This document shows positions 33,403-42,484 of a DNA stretch of 64,000 bases, one piece after another. This DNA comes from Brachybacterium kimchii (GTDB lineage Bacteria; Actinomycetota; Actinomycetes; Actinomycetales; Dermabacteraceae): positions 3,720,001 through 3,784,000 of the forward strand of contig NZ_CP097218.1 of assembly GCF_023373525.1 (NCBI RefSeq). Reading direction: 5' to 3'. The translations under genes and the position numbers were made by a program. Each line of letters opens with the position of its first letter. Position 1 is the first letter of the stretch. The notes beneath the pieces were generated by a model. It made no database searches. It had not been told where the DNA came from and saw only the letters and a program-made list of their open reading frames with translations.

Positions 33403-34932
33403 TCACCCGACCACGCCGAGGGCGGCGAGGGCCTCGCGAACGTCGGCGTCCGCGCTCGCCCCGGCGTGCAGCGGCCAGGCGGCCGCGACGAACCCGTCGG
33501 GCCGCACCAGCAGCAGCCGGTCGGGTCGGGCGCTGCCCGTGGGATCGGCCGGGAGCGTGAAGGGGCCCTCGATCCAGTCCGGCACGGCGGGCGGACGCTC
33601 GGCGCGGGCGCCGTGGACAAGCAGCCGCCAGCCCATCGCGCGCAGGTGCTCGGCGTTGTGGGGTGTCGGTGCCAGGCGCACGCCGACGATCCGGTCGCGC
33701 GCCCAGCGGGGGAGGGGGACGCCCTTCGCCACCGGGCGGTAGCGGATGCGGTACTGGCCGAGCCATCCCGCGATGCGCGGGCCCTGCGAGGAGGCGAGAA
33801 GGCGCGGCGCGAGCGCTCCGGCGAGGTCCCGCAGCCTCCGCCGCGCGAAGGCGTGCACCGGGCCGGTGCGTGCGATGACCCCGAACGCGCTGTCCGTCGC
33901 GCGGATGAGGGTGAGCGCGACGGGGCGGCGCTCGGCCTCGAAGTGCTCGATCGCGCGCGGCGCCAGATGCCCCGCGGCGATGTCCGCGAGCAGGTGGGCG
34001 AGGCCGTGGGCGTCCTGCAGTCCGGTGTTCATGCCCTGACCGCCGACGGGCGAGTGCACATGCGCGGCGTCCCCCGCCAGCAGCACGGGGCCGACCCGGA
34101 AGCGCTCGGCCACGCGATGGTGCACGCGGTAGGAGGAGAACCAGTCCAGGTGCGCGAACGTGATCCCCAGGTCCTCCTGTGCCCCCGCCAGCGCCTCCTG
34201 TGCGGTGGGGTGCGCCGCGCCGTGCAGCCAGATCAGACGGGCGTGGCCGTCCGAGCCCATGGGGAAGAGCACCGCGAAGCGGCGCTCGCCGAAGCGCGCC
34301 GAGAGCGCCGACTCGGGCACCCCCTCCACGCCGCGCAGGTCCGCGACGCAGAAGGTCGCGTCGTCCGTGACGCCCTCGAAGGCGAGGCCCAGCTGATGGC
34401 GCACGGGCGAGCTCGCTCCGTCGGCCCCGATCAGCCAGCGCGCACGGATGCGCTGCGGCCCCGTCGGCCCGTCCACGATCGCCTCGACGCCGTCGGGTGC
34501 GTCGGGAGCGCCGACGAGGAACGAGCGCAGTTCGTGCCCGTACCGGACCGGGCACCCCTCCTCCTCGAGCGCTGTGGAGAGCAGGTGCTCGGTGCGGGAC
34601 TGCTCGAAGATGTGGACGCCGGGGAACGGCGTCCATCCCTCCTGCAGGGACGTGATGTCGAGGCGCACGGGTGAGGCCGCGTCGCCGATCTGGATGCCGG
34701 TGGCGAGGGCGTCGGCGGCGAGCACGGGCCCGGAGAGTCCGAGCTGGTCGAGGATCTCGAGGCTGCGCGCCTGCACGACGAGCGCTCGCGACTCCCGCGT
34801 GGGGCCGTCCTTCGCGTCGATCACGAGGGTGCGCAGTCCGCGCCGGTGGGCGACGAGGCCCGCCATCAGGCCGGTCGGGCCGGCGCCGACGACGAGGACG
34901 TCGTACGGGCGACTGGGGTTCTGCGGTGACAT
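33403..34932 (-). CDS. FAD-dependent monooxygenase (PheA/TfdB aromatic hydroxylase group)
   Basis: This 509-residue flavoprotein has the three usual FAD motifs: GAGPTG (residues 16-21), a DG motif in LIGADGASSPVRHQLG, and GDAAHVHSPVGGQGMNTGLQ. The C-terminal thioredoxin-like domain expected in the group follows from about residue 400, ending with GFVAAAWPLHAG. Known members hydroxylate phenols or polyketides with NAD(P)H. It stands alone, convergent with the Gfo/Idh gene, and no ring-cleavage gene is nearby. The substrate is unknown. Confidence 0.88.
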   Translation of the reverse strand: MSPQNPSRPYDVLVVGAGPTGLMAGLVAHRRGLRTLVIDAKDGPTRESRALVVQARSLEILDQLGLSGPVLAADALATGIQIGDAASPVRLDITSLQEGWTPFPGVHIFEQSRTEHLLSTALEEEGCPVRYGHELRSFLVGAPDAPDGVEAIVDGPTGPQRIRARWLIGADGASSPVRHQLGLAFEGVTDDATFCVADLRGVEGVPESALSARFGERRFAVLFPMGSDGHARLIWLHGAAHPTAQEALAGAQEDLGITFAHLDWFSSYRVHHRVAERFRVGPVLLAGDAAHVHSPVGGQGMNTGLQDAHGLAHLLADIAAGHLAPRAIEHFEAERRPVALTLIRATDSAFGVIARTGPVHAFARRRLRDLAGALAPRLLASSQGPRIAGWLGQYRIRYRPVAKGVPLPRWARDRIVGVRLAPTPHNAEHLRAMGWRLLVHGARAERPPAVPDWIEGPFTLPADPTGSARPDRLLLVRPDGFVAAAWPLHAGASADADVREALAALGVVG

Positions 34933-34974
34933 GACGGGCGCCTCCTCGGGCCGGACCCGGGTCCGGGCACCAGC

Positions 34975-35832
34975 CTAGTTCCGCCCGTGCACGGCCTGCC
35001 GCCCGTTGATCACCTCGAGCAGGCGCGCGGCCTCGTCGCGGCCGGCGTCGCGGCCGGGCCCGAACCAGCGGCGGGTGTCAGCCGGCGGCGCCGCGGCCGT
35101 GAGGATCTCGCGGACGGCGGCGGTGGTGACCTTGTTCAGGTGCGTGGAGACGTTGATCTTGGTCATCCCGGCGGCGACCGCGTCGCGGATCCCCTGGTCG
35201 CTCACACCCGAGGAGCCGTGCAGCACGAGCGGCACCTCGACCCGGTCGGCGATCGCGCGGATGAGGTCGAGATCCAGGGACGCGTCGCGGGTGGTCATCG
35301 CGTGCGAGGAGCCGACGGCGACGGCGAGCAGGTCCACCCCCGTGTCCGCGACGAACTGCGCGGCGTCGCCCGGGTCCGTGCGGGCCGAGGGGTCGTGCAC
35401 GCCGTCCTTGCCGCCCACCTCGCCGAGCTCGGCCTCGACGCTCACGCCGCGCGCGTGCGTCTTCGCGGCGACCTCCCGGGTGCGGGCACGGTTCTCTGCG
35501 TCGGGCAGCTTCGAGCCGTCGTACATGATCGAGGTGAAGCCCAGCTCGAGCGCCTCGTCCACGAGGTCGAGGTCGTCGGCGTGGTCGAGGTGGACGACGA
35601 CGTCCTGGGTGCAGCGCCGGCCGATGTCGAGGGTCGCGAGCGCGATCGGAGCGAGTGCGCCGTGGTACGTCGCGGCGTTCTGGCTGATCTGCATGACGAT
35701 CGGCAGGCCGGTCGTCTCCGCTGCGGCGGCGAAGGCCTCGGCGTTCTCGAGGTGGACGACGTTGAAGGCGGCGAGGCCGCGGTGGGCGGCGCGGGCCTGC
35801 TCGGCCAGCGGCGCGAGGGCGCTGAGGGTCAT
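34975..35832 (-). CDS. Class II fructose/tagatose-bisphosphate aldolase
   Basis: This 285-residue zinc aldolase is of the GatY/KbaY/FbaA type. Metal and substrate motifs are VHLDHADD (zinc His and catalytic Asp), EAELGEVGG, LHGSSGVSDQGI and TKINVSTHLNK. Known members split tagatose-1,6- or fructose-1,6-bisphosphate into two triose phosphates. The ATG overlaps the stop of the PfkB kinase (ATGA). As last gene of an SIS, ROK, PfkB, aldolase operon, tagatose-1,6-bisphosphate is the best guess for its substrate. Confidence 0.92.
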   Translation of the reverse strand: MTLSALAPLAEQARAAHRGLAAFNVVHLENAEAFAAAAETTGLPIVMQISQNAATYHGALAPIALATLDIGRRCTQDVVVHLDHADDLDLVDEALELGFTSIMYDGSKLPDAENRARTREVAAKTHARGVSVEAELGEVGGKDGVHDPSARTDPGDAAQFVADTGVDLLAVAVGSSHAMTTRDASLDLDLIRAIADRVEVPLVLHGSSGVSDQGIRDAVAAGMTKINVSTHLNKVTTAAVREILTAAAPPADTRRWFGPGRDAGRDEAARLLEVINGRQAVHGRN

Positions 35833-36851
35833 GACTGCTCCAGGGGGTGAGAGGGAGGCACGGGGGCCGCGGAACCCGGGGCCGACGGCACGGCCGGTGC
35901 GGACGGGACCTGCTCGACGGCGATCGCGCCGCACAGGTCCTGCGCGAGCGCCCGGTCGATCTCGCCGGCGACGGGCCGCGTCACGGCGCTCGCGCTCACG
36001 GCGACGGCGCTGCGCAGCAGGTCGGGGAGCAGGACGCCACGGGCGAGGGCGCGGGCGGCGGCGGCGACGGAGGCATCGCCCGCGCCCGTCGGGTTGCCGC
36101 TGAGAGTGCGCGGCGGCTGCGCGCGGAGGGCGGCGTCGGCGGTGACGGCGAGCATGCCGTCGGCTCCGAGGGAGCACAGCACCGCGCCCGCGCCGAGCGC
36201 GATGAGCGAGCGGCAGGCGGCGATCGGGTCGTCGATGCCGGTGGCCGCGCGCACCTCGCCGAGGTTCGGCTTGAGAAGCGAGGAGCCCGCGCGTGCGGCG
36301 TCCAGCAGGGCCGACCCCGAGGTGTCGACGACGACCGGCAGTCCCGTGCTGCGCAGCTCGGCGACCAGGGCGCTCACGTCCTCGCCGGTCATGCCCGGAG
36401 CGAGGGATCCGCCGATGACGACGACGTCGGCTCCCCGCGCGTGCTCCCGGGCGACCGCGAGGACGCGGTCGCGCTCGTCGGGGGAGAGCAGCGGGCCGGG
36501 CTCGTAGAAGCCGGTCGCTCCCTCGGGGTCGACGACGGTCACGGTGCGGCGGGTCGCCCCCGCGACGCGGGTCCACGCCTGCTCGACGAGCCTGTGCGGG
36601 GCGGCGCCGCGCGCGTCGGACCCGTCGCCCCCGTCGAGCAGCCCCACGAGCTCCTCGCCGGAGGCGCCGCCGACGGGGCCGACGAGCACCGAGCGCTCGC
36701 CGAGCGCGGCGAGCACGCGGGCGACGTTCACGCCCTTCCCTCCGGCGATGGTCCGCACCCGCTGCACGCGCTGCTCGCCGTGCACGGAGACGGGATCGGC
36801 GACCTCGTAGGTGACGTCGAGCGCGGGGTTCGGGGTGAGGACCAGGATCAT
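35829..36851 (-). CDS. PfkB-family hexose-phosphate kinase (tagatose-6-P kinase/1-phosphofructokinase type)
   Basis: This 340-residue sugar-phosphate kinase begins MILVLTPNPALDVTY, then GGKGVNVARVLAALG, the pattern of LacC and FruK. The C-terminal catalytic motif is SGNPTGAGDASVAA with the base Asp. The last 25 residues are a Pro/Ala/Ser-rich tail not usual in the family. Its start overlaps the ROK gene stop and its end overlaps the aldolase start. Given the SIS-domain isomerase and class II aldolase partners, phosphorylation of tagatose-6-phosphate to the 1,6-bisphosphate is likely. Fructose-1-phosphate is the alternative. Confidence 0.88.
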   Translation of the reverse strand: MILVLTPNPALDVTYEVADPVSVHGEQRVQRVRTIAGGKGVNVARVLAALGERSVLVGPVGGASGEELVGLLDGGDGSDARGAAPHRLVEQAWTRVAGATRRTVTVVDPEGATGFYEPGPLLSPDERDRVLAVAREHARGADVVVIGGSLAPGMTGEDVSALVAELRSTGLPVVVDTSGSALLDAARAGSSLLKPNLGEVRAATGIDDPIAACRSLIALGAGAVLCSLGADGMLAVTADAALRAQPPRTLSGNPTGAGDASVAAAARALARGVLLPDLLRSAVAVSASAVTRPVAGEIDRALAQDLCGAIAVEQVPSAPAVPSAPGSAAPVPPSHPLEQS

Positions 36852-37828
36852 GACGCGCGCACCATCCCCGCCAGCCCGGCGCCCTGGCAGCCGGCCCACA
36901 TGCCCAGCGACGAGGGGAGCACCGGGGGAGTGGGCACCACGCCCAGGCGTCCGGAGATCGACGCCTCGAGGGTGTCCAGCACGATCGGCCCCCCTTCGGC
37001 CAGACCGCCGCCGATGACGACGGGCAGCGTGCCCACGCTCGAGATGATCGTCGCGAGCGCCTGACCCAGGGTGTCCAGGGCGCTGAACAGGATCTTCTCG
37101 GCGTCCGCGTCGCCCGCACGGGCGCGATCCACGACGGCGCGGGCGGCGGGGCGCCCGCCGTCGGTGGTGACGAGGGAGTGGGCGTCGGGGTCGATCTGCT
37201 CGGCGAAGCGGCGGCCGATGGCGGAGGCCGAGGCGACCTCCTCGAGGCGCATCGTCCGCCCCGTGAACGGCTCCTCGACGCGCACCTGTCCGATCTCGCC
37301 GGTGAAGCGGTCGCCGAAGACGGCGCCGTCGTGCACCACGGCCGCGGCGATCCCGGTGCCGATGGGGACGAAGATGAGGTCGGCGAGCGGCGGGGCGCCC
37401 GCGCCGCCCGCGGCGGGGAGCTGGGGGAACAGGCGTCCCGCGCCCCAGGCCGCCTCGGCCATCCCGCCCGCCCGCACGTCGTGCGCGAGGGCGAGCGGCG
37501 CGTCGAGGCGCTCGCGCAGCAGCTGCCCGAGCGCGACCTCCTTCCAGCCGAGGTTGACGGCGAGCTCGACGACCTCGCGCTCCTCGTCGATGATCCCCGG
37601 CACCGCGACGCCCACGGGGGCGTCGGCATCGAGGTGGGCCAGCCCGCGCAGCCGCGCCGCCTGCTCGGCGATCATCGCGGCCAGCTCGGCCGGCTCGTGC
37701 GGCGTGGGCAGCGAATAGGGGACGGTGAGGGCGCCGTCGGGCGCGACCGCACCGATCTTCGTGCGGGTGCCGCCGACGTCGACCCCGATCGCGGGGCGCG
37801 CCGGGGCAGGGGGCATCGTGCTCGTCAT
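36848..37828 (-). CDS. ROK-family sugar kinase lacking the zinc motif
   Basis: This 326-residue ROK protein has the ATP site GVDVGGTRTKIGAV (residues 14-27), a sugar site FTGEIGQV, and GGGLAEGGP near the end. No DNA-binding domain is present, so it is a kinase rather than a repressor. It differs from canonical members: the zinc motif CxCGxxGCxE is missing (EEPFTGRTMRLEEVAS stands there) and the usual GEIGH has Gln instead of His. Similar zinc-free ROK kinases exist among polyphosphate glucokinases. It probably phosphorylates the amino sugar or hexose that enters this pathway. Confidence 0.88.
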   Translation of the reverse strand: MTSTMPPAPARPAIGVDVGGTRTKIGAVAPDGALTVPYSLPTPHEPAELAAMIAEQAARLRGLAHLDADAPVGVAVPGIIDEEREVVELAVNLGWKEVALGQLLRERLDAPLALAHDVRAGGMAEAAWGAGRLFPQLPAAGGAGAPPLADLIFVPIGTGIAAAVVHDGAVFGDRFTGEIGQVRVEEPFTGRTMRLEEVASASAIGRRFAEQIDPDAHSLVTTDGGRPAARAVVDRARAGDADAEKILFSALDTLGQALATIISSVGTLPVVIGGGLAEGGPIVLDTLEASISGRLGVVPTPPVLPSSLGMWAGCQGAGLAGMVRAS

Positions 37829-37836
37829 CGGTGCTC

Positions 37837-38733
37837 TCAGCCCAGGTGGACGGCGCGGGTGAGGTGACGCGGGGCGTCGGGGTCCAGGCCCTTCGCCTCG
37901 GCGCGGCGCACGGCCCACAGGTGGACGGCGACGAGCTGGGCCAGCGGATCCAGGTCGGAGGCGACGAAGGCGGATCCGGCCTGCTCGGTCTGCGCCGCCA
38001 GCCCTTCCGGCGCGGGGCCGAACTGGTAGGTGATGCGGCCGGGCTGGGCGATCGCGATCGGCCCGTGCCGGTACTCCATCGCGTAGTAGGACTCGGTCCA
38101 GGACTGCGAGGCCTCGCGCATCTTCAGGCCGGCCTCGTCCGCGAGGCCCTTGGTCCATCCGGTGCCCAGGAACGTGATCTGGTCGGCGTCGATCCAGGAC
38201 TGCTCGATCTCACGGTCCAGCACGGTCCTCGCGTCGGCGACGGCGCCGCTCAGGTCCTCGCCGAGGGAGGCGCGCAGGAGGGCGAGGGCGCTGGTGGCGA
38301 ATCGGGTCTGGACGACGGACGTCTCGTCGGCGAAGCCGAGGACGATCTCGGCATCGGCGTGCTCGCTCGCGGGGCCGTCCGCGACCGCGGTGGGCAGGAC
38401 GCTCGGCGTGCCCGGGCCCCCCGGGGCCCCCGAGACGTTCTTCAGCACGTCGATGATCTCGGTGGTGGTGCCGCTGCGGGAGAGCGCGATGACGCGGTCG
38501 TAGCTGCGGGCGGGGGAGACCTCGGTGGGGGTGAGGGCGTCGGTGACGCCCTGGCCTGCGGCCTCGCGGAGCTTCGCATAGGCGATCGCCATGAACCACG
38601 AGGTCCCGGCGCCCACGATGAGCACGCGCTCGCCGGGCGTCGGCAGCAGGTCGCGCACCTCGGGCAGCAGGTCGATCGCCTGCTGCCAGGTCTCGGGCTG
38701 GGTGCGGAGCTCGTTCTCGGTCGCGCTGATCAT
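37837..38733 (-). CDS. SIS-domain sugar isomerase/deaminase (AgaS-like)
   Basis: This 298-residue protein has two SIS domains. The first has VLIVGAGTSWFMAIAYAKL and VIALSRSGTTTEIIDVLKNV, and the second ITFLGTGWTKGLADEAGLKM and YRHGPIAIAQPG, as in GlmS isomerase domains and AgaS. Known AgaS-type proteins deaminate and isomerise galactosamine-6-phosphate to tagatose-6-phosphate. AAGGAG before the ATG at 38733 decides the start; a longer form from 38796 is unlikely. It is the first gene of the operon. The kinase and aldolase downstream complete a plausible route to triose phosphates. Confidence 0.88.
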   Translation of the reverse strand: MISATENELRTQPETWQQAIDLLPEVRDLLPTPGERVLIVGAGTSWFMAIAYAKLREAAGQGVTDALTPTEVSPARSYDRVIALSRSGTTTEIIDVLKNVSGAPGGPGTPSVLPTAVADGPASEHADAEIVLGFADETSVVQTRFATSALALLRASLGEDLSGAVADARTVLDREIEQSWIDADQITFLGTGWTKGLADEAGLKMREASQSWTESYYAMEYRHGPIAIAQPGRITYQFGPAPEGLAAQTEQAGSAFVASDLDPLAQLVAVHLWAVRRAEAKGLDPDAPRHLTRAVHLG

Positions 38734-39060
38734 CGCGTCTCCTTCGGGTGGGGCGGTGCTCGTGGGGCCGACGAGATGCTCGGCACGGGCTGTCATGCAT
38801 CACTGGATGATTGTTTCTGAGCATATCCGAACCGAACGAGCAATGTCACGCAGACCGTGGAGCGGGGTCCATGGTCGTGCAACCGATCGCCGACCCGCTT
38901 GTCGGCCTTCTTGTCCCGCCGCCCGTCTCCCGGCCGCCGCACCCGCTCAGAGCACCCTTCCTGCGGACCGGCCCCCGGCGGGCCGCCCGGGTCGCTTACC
39001 CTCGATGCAGCGATCCCAGACCGCACACCCATCGCAGACCGCAGGACGAGGAGGCGCACG
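38734..39060. promoter_or_regulatory. Divergent control region between the SIS operon and the DeoR regulator
   Basis: This is a 327-base gap. For the minus-strand operon, GTGACA (38849-38844) and TATGCT (38825-38820) are 18 bases apart. The spacer contains the direct repeat GTTCGGTTCGG and, just downstream, CAGAAACAATCA. These A-rich repeats in a GC-rich gap are candidates for a DeoR-type operator. The rest up to 39060 is GC-rich with no gene. GAGGAGG precedes the GTG start of the regulator. Confidence 0.45.
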
Positions 39061-39954
39061 GTGCCCAGCGACGCAGTGCCGAGCACCCCCAGGGGGTCCG
39101 ACGGCCGCGGCCCCGCCCACTCCGCGGCCGACCCCGACGCCGCGTCGACGGCACCCGCCCGCGGCCGGCGCCAGCGCCTGGACCGCATCCTCGACCTCGT
39201 CATCGAACGCGGGCACGTGCGCGTGGACGAGCTCGCGGGCAATCTCGGCACCTCGCCCGCGACCGTGCGCCGCGACCTCGACAGCCTCGCCGCGCAGCAG
39301 CTGGTGATCCGCAGCCACGGCGGCGCCTCCGCGCATCCCGACGCGAGCGCGCTGCCCATGCGCTACCGCTCGACCCGTCACGCCGACGCGAAGGACGCGA
39401 TCGCCCGCGCCGCCGTGGACATGCTGGTCCCCGGCACCGTCGTCGGACTGAACGGCGGCACCACCACCACCGCCCTCGCGCACGAGCTCGCCTCGCGCGA
39501 CTCGATCCGCGAGGCCGCCCGCCCCACGACCCTGGTCACGAACGCCCTGAACATCGCCCAGGAGCTCGCGGTGCGCCGGCACCTGCAGCTCGTCGTCACC
39601 GGTGGCATCGTGCGCGGAGGGAGCTTCGAGCTGGTGGGCGGCTGGGCGGAGCACATGCTCGAGCAGATCCGCATCGACCTGCTGTTCCTCGGCGTCGACG
39701 GGATCAGCGCGCGCGACGGCGCCCGCACCCATGACGAGGCCGAGGCGCTGATCTCCGCGCGGCTCGCCGAGCGCGCGGAGAAGGTCGTCGTCCTCGCCGA
39801 CTCCTCGAAGATCGGTGCCGGCGCCTTCGCGCGGATACGCTCGACGACGGACCTCGACGCCGTGGTCACCGACCCGGACGCCGACCCCGATGCGCTCGCC
39901 GCCCTGCGCGAGGCGGGCGTCGAGATCGTCATCGCAGATGGAGGCTCCCGATGA
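39061..39954 (+). CDS. DeoR/GlpR-family transcriptional regulator
   Basis: This 297-residue repressor has a Pro/Ala/Asp-rich lead of about 35 residues, then the DeoR helix-turn-helix (RILDLVIERGHVRVDELAGN, TSPATVRRDLDSLA, residues 41-77). The sugar-phosphate sensor domain has VGLNGGTTTTALA, VTNALNIAQEL and DLLFLGVDGISARDG. It is divergent from the SIS/ROK/PfkB/aldolase operon and most likely controls it in response to a sugar phosphate. GAGGAGG supports the GTG at 39061; no ATG fits better. Its stop overlaps the LacI gene start. Confidence 0.92.
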   Translation: MPSDAVPSTPRGSDGRGPAHSAADPDAASTAPARGRRQRLDRILDLVIERGHVRVDELAGNLGTSPATVRRDLDSLAAQQLVIRSHGGASAHPDASALPMRYRSTRHADAKDAIARAAVDMLVPGTVVGLNGGTTTTALAHELASRDSIREAARPTTLVTNALNIAQELAVRRHLQLVVTGGIVRGGSFELVGGWAEHMLEQIRIDLLFLGVDGISARDGARTHDEAEALISARLAERAEKVVVLADSSKIGAGAFARIRSTTDLDAVVTDPDADPDALAALREAGVEIVIADGGSR

Positions 39955-41009
39955 ACAGCACCGGCCGCCCGGCGACCCTCGCCGACGTCGCGAAGAAGGC
40001 GGGGGTCTCCGTGGCGACCGCCTCGTTCGTGCTCTCGGGGCGCGGGGGCGCGCGCTCCTCGGGCTCGCCGGAGACCAAGGCGAAGGTGCGCGGCGCGGCC
40101 GAGGAGCTCGGCTACGTGCCCAACCGCAATGCCCGGTCCCTGCGCACCGGCCGCAACGGCGGCATCGTGCTGGCCCTGGGCACGGTCGAGGACCCGTGGG
40201 GTCTGAGCCTCGCCGGCGCGGTCCGGGACCGCGCCCTCCCGCAGGAGCTCTCGACCCTGATCCTGGGAGATGAGCGCTGGTTCGAGTTCCTCTCCGGCTC
40301 GACCTTCGACTGCTCCTTCGTGACCAGCGTCGACGTCACGCCCGAAGGGCCCGAGCAGGTCCGCCATCTGGCGAGGGGGCAGTGCGGGATCGTCGCCTTC
40401 AGCGAGCACATCGAACCCGAGCGCTTCGACGTCATCTCCTCCTCGCCCCGGCCGGCCGTGCACGCCGCCTACCGGCGACTGCGCGCACGGCACGACTCCG
40501 TCGCCTTCATGACCGGGAGGACGATCGATCCCGAGCAGCGCCCGTACTTCCTCTCCCGCGCGCACGTCTTCCTCGACGCGGTCTCCGAGGCCGGCGACGG
40601 GCCGGGACTCGACCTCGTGCATGCCAGCGGCACGGATCGGCAGCAGAGCTTCGAGTACTCCCAGCGGTGGCTCGAGGGGCCGGACCGTCCGACGGCCGTC
40701 ATCTGCTCGACGGGCTACCAGGCGCTGGCGCTGCAGGTCGCAGCCATGCACGCGGGCATCTCGGTCCCCGAGGACCTCGAGATCATCTCCATCGGAGACG
40801 TCCCCTCCGACGCCCAGATGCTGGGCCCGATCAGCTTCTACGGCGTCCAGGACGTGTTCACGCGGATGGCCGACATCATCCTCGAGCGCGCTCTCGACCG
40901 CGAGGGCGCCCCCGGACGCCTGCACCGCTTCGACTGGGAGTTCTTCCCGGGCGGCACCACGATCGACGGGGCCGACGGCGCGGCCGGCAGCGGGGTCGAC
41001 GGCGCCTGA
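39951..41009 (+). CDS. LacI-family transcriptional regulator
   Basis: This 352-residue regulator has a LacI helix-turn-helix (TLADVAKKAGVSVATASFVL, residues 9-28), hinge helix region VPNRNARSLRTG, and a periplasmic-binding-protein-like sensor domain (PTAVICSTGYQALALQVAAM, ISVPEDLEIISIGD). The start overlaps the DeoR stop (ATGA), so both regulators come from one mRNA. The C terminus has a low-complexity Gly-Ala-Asp-type tail (GADGAAGSGVDGA). It may control a sugar importer elsewhere or fine-tune the amino-sugar operon. The target is unknown. Confidence 0.9.
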   Translation: MNSTGRPATLADVAKKAGVSVATASFVLSGRGGARSSGSPETKAKVRGAAEELGYVPNRNARSLRTGRNGGIVLALGTVEDPWGLSLAGAVRDRALPQELSTLILGDERWFEFLSGSTFDCSFVTSVDVTPEGPEQVRHLARGQCGIVAFSEHIEPERFDVISSSPRPAVHAAYRRLRARHDSVAFMTGRTIDPEQRPYFLSRAHVFLDAVSEAGDGPGLDLVHASGTDRQQSFEYSQRWLEGPDRPTAVICSTGYQALALQVAAMHAGISVPEDLEIISIGDVPSDAQMLGPISFYGVQDVFTRMADIILERALDREGAPGRLHRFDWEFFPGGTTIDGADGAAGSGVDGA

Positions 41010-41087
41010 CTCCTGAGGCGGAACTGCTCGACCCTCACCCGCGTGACGCGTCCCTCGGCCGACCCTCCGGCCTCTACGCTGGACGCC

Positions 41088-42461
41088 ATGCCCACATCCT
41101 CCAGCTCCGCGAGCTCGACGGTCGCACCCTCCCTGGCCTCCCCCTCCCTCACCACCTGGTCCCTGCCGGGGCTCGCGCTCACCGACGTGCGCGTGCCCGC
41201 GCCCCTGGACCACACGGATCCGTCGGGCCCGCACATCGAGGTCTTCGCCCGCGTGGCGACCGCCCCCGGCGGCGAGGACCGTCCCCTGCTCGTCTACCTG
41301 CAGGGCGGCCCCGGTTCGGAGGCGCCGCGGCCCAGCGCGCATCCGGCCAACCCGCCGTGGCTCTCCCGCGCCCTCCAGGACTATCGCGTGGTCATGCTCG
41401 ACCAGCGCGGCACCGGGCGCTCGACCCCCGTCGGCCTCGACACCGCGCTGCCCGAGGGCGCGATCGACGTCGTCGCGCCCCCGGGAGCGGACCACTCGGC
41501 CCCCGCGACCCTGCGCGAGGCGAGCCCCAGCCAGCAGGCTGACTACCTCTCCCACTTCCGCGCCGACGCGATCGTCGAGGACGCGGAGCTGGTCCGCGAG
41601 GCCCTCGGTGCCCGCACCTGGAGCCTGCTGGGCCAGTCCTTCGGCGGCTTCACGGCCCTGCGCTACCTCAGCGCCCACGCGTCAACGCTGGACGCGGCGA
41701 TGTTCACCGGCGGCCTGCCCGCGCTCGGCCCCGATCTGGATGTCGTCTACGAGACCACGTGGCAGGGCATGATCCGCCGCAGCGAGGCCCACTACGCGCG
41801 CTTCCCGGGCGACCGCGACCGCATGCGCCGCCTCGCCGAGCTGGCCGCGGCCGGCAGGCTCGTCCTCGGCGACGGCGAGCTGGTGGGCGTGGAGCGGCTG
41901 CGGCGCCTCGGCCACCTTCTCGGCGCCTCGGGCGGCTCCGAGAAGCTGCACTACCTGCTCGAGAACGAGCCCGACAGCTCCGTGCTGCGCCACGACCTCG
42001 CCGCCGCGCTCCCGTTCAGCGGCCGCAACCCGATCTACGCGGTCCTGCACGAGTCCTGCTGGGCCGACGGCGTGGCCATGGACTGGGCGGCCGAGCGCAC
42101 CATGCCCGAGGCGGTGCGCGCCGACGCGACCCTGCTCGCGGGCGAGCACATGCACCGCGAGGCGATCAGCGAGGATCCCGAGCTGGCCCCCTGGGCGCAG
42201 GCCGCCGGCCTGCTTGCCGCGCGCGAGTGGCCCGCCCTCTACGACCCCGAGGCGCTGCGCGCGGCCGACGTGCCCGTCGCCGCGGCCGTCTACTACGACG
42301 ACGCCTACGTCCCCCGGGAGTTCTCCCTCGCCACGGCCTCTCTGCTGCCGGATGCGACCTGCTGGGTCACCAGCGAGTACCAGCACAACGGCCTGCGGGC
42401 GAGCGGCGAGGGCGTGCTCGACCACCTGATCGGGATCGTGCAGGGAACTCGCGTGGCGTGA
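41088..42461 (+). CDS. Alpha/beta hydrolase, S33 prolyl aminopeptidase-like
   Basis: This 457-residue hydrolase has the S33 marks LLVYLQGGPGSEAPRP (HGGPG-like oxyanion site), DQRGTGRS and the nucleophile elbow GQSFGG (around residue 185). A cap region follows, and a likely catalytic His lies in SEYQHNGLRASG. No signal peptide is evident, although the first 20 residues are Ser/Thr-rich. S33 enzymes remove N-terminal proline or act on esters. The minus-10-like TACGCT (41075-41080) ends seven bases before the ATG and there is no ribosome site, so a leaderless mRNA is possible. Confidence 0.88.
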   Translation: MPTSSSSASSTVAPSLASPSLTTWSLPGLALTDVRVPAPLDHTDPSGPHIEVFARVATAPGGEDRPLLVYLQGGPGSEAPRPSAHPANPPWLSRALQDYRVVMLDQRGTGRSTPVGLDTALPEGAIDVVAPPGADHSAPATLREASPSQQADYLSHFRADAIVEDAELVREALGARTWSLLGQSFGGFTALRYLSAHASTLDAAMFTGGLPALGPDLDVVYETTWQGMIRRSEAHYARFPGDRDRMRRLAELAAAGRLVLGDGELVGVERLRRLGHLLGASGGSEKLHYLLENEPDSSVLRHDLAAALPFSGRNPIYAVLHESCWADGVAMDWAAERTMPEAVRADATLLAGEHMHREAISEDPELAPWAQAAGLLAAREWPALYDPEALRAADVPVAAAVYYDDAYVPREFSLATASLLPDATCWVTSEYQHNGLRASGEGVLDHLIGIVQGTRVA

Positions 42462-42484
42462 TGCCGGCGGGGCGCGCGTGCCCG

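Noticed and set aside
36848..37828. ROK protein as a transcriptional repressor
   Set aside because: There is no N-terminal helix-turn-helix; the chain starts directly with the ATP-binding motif.
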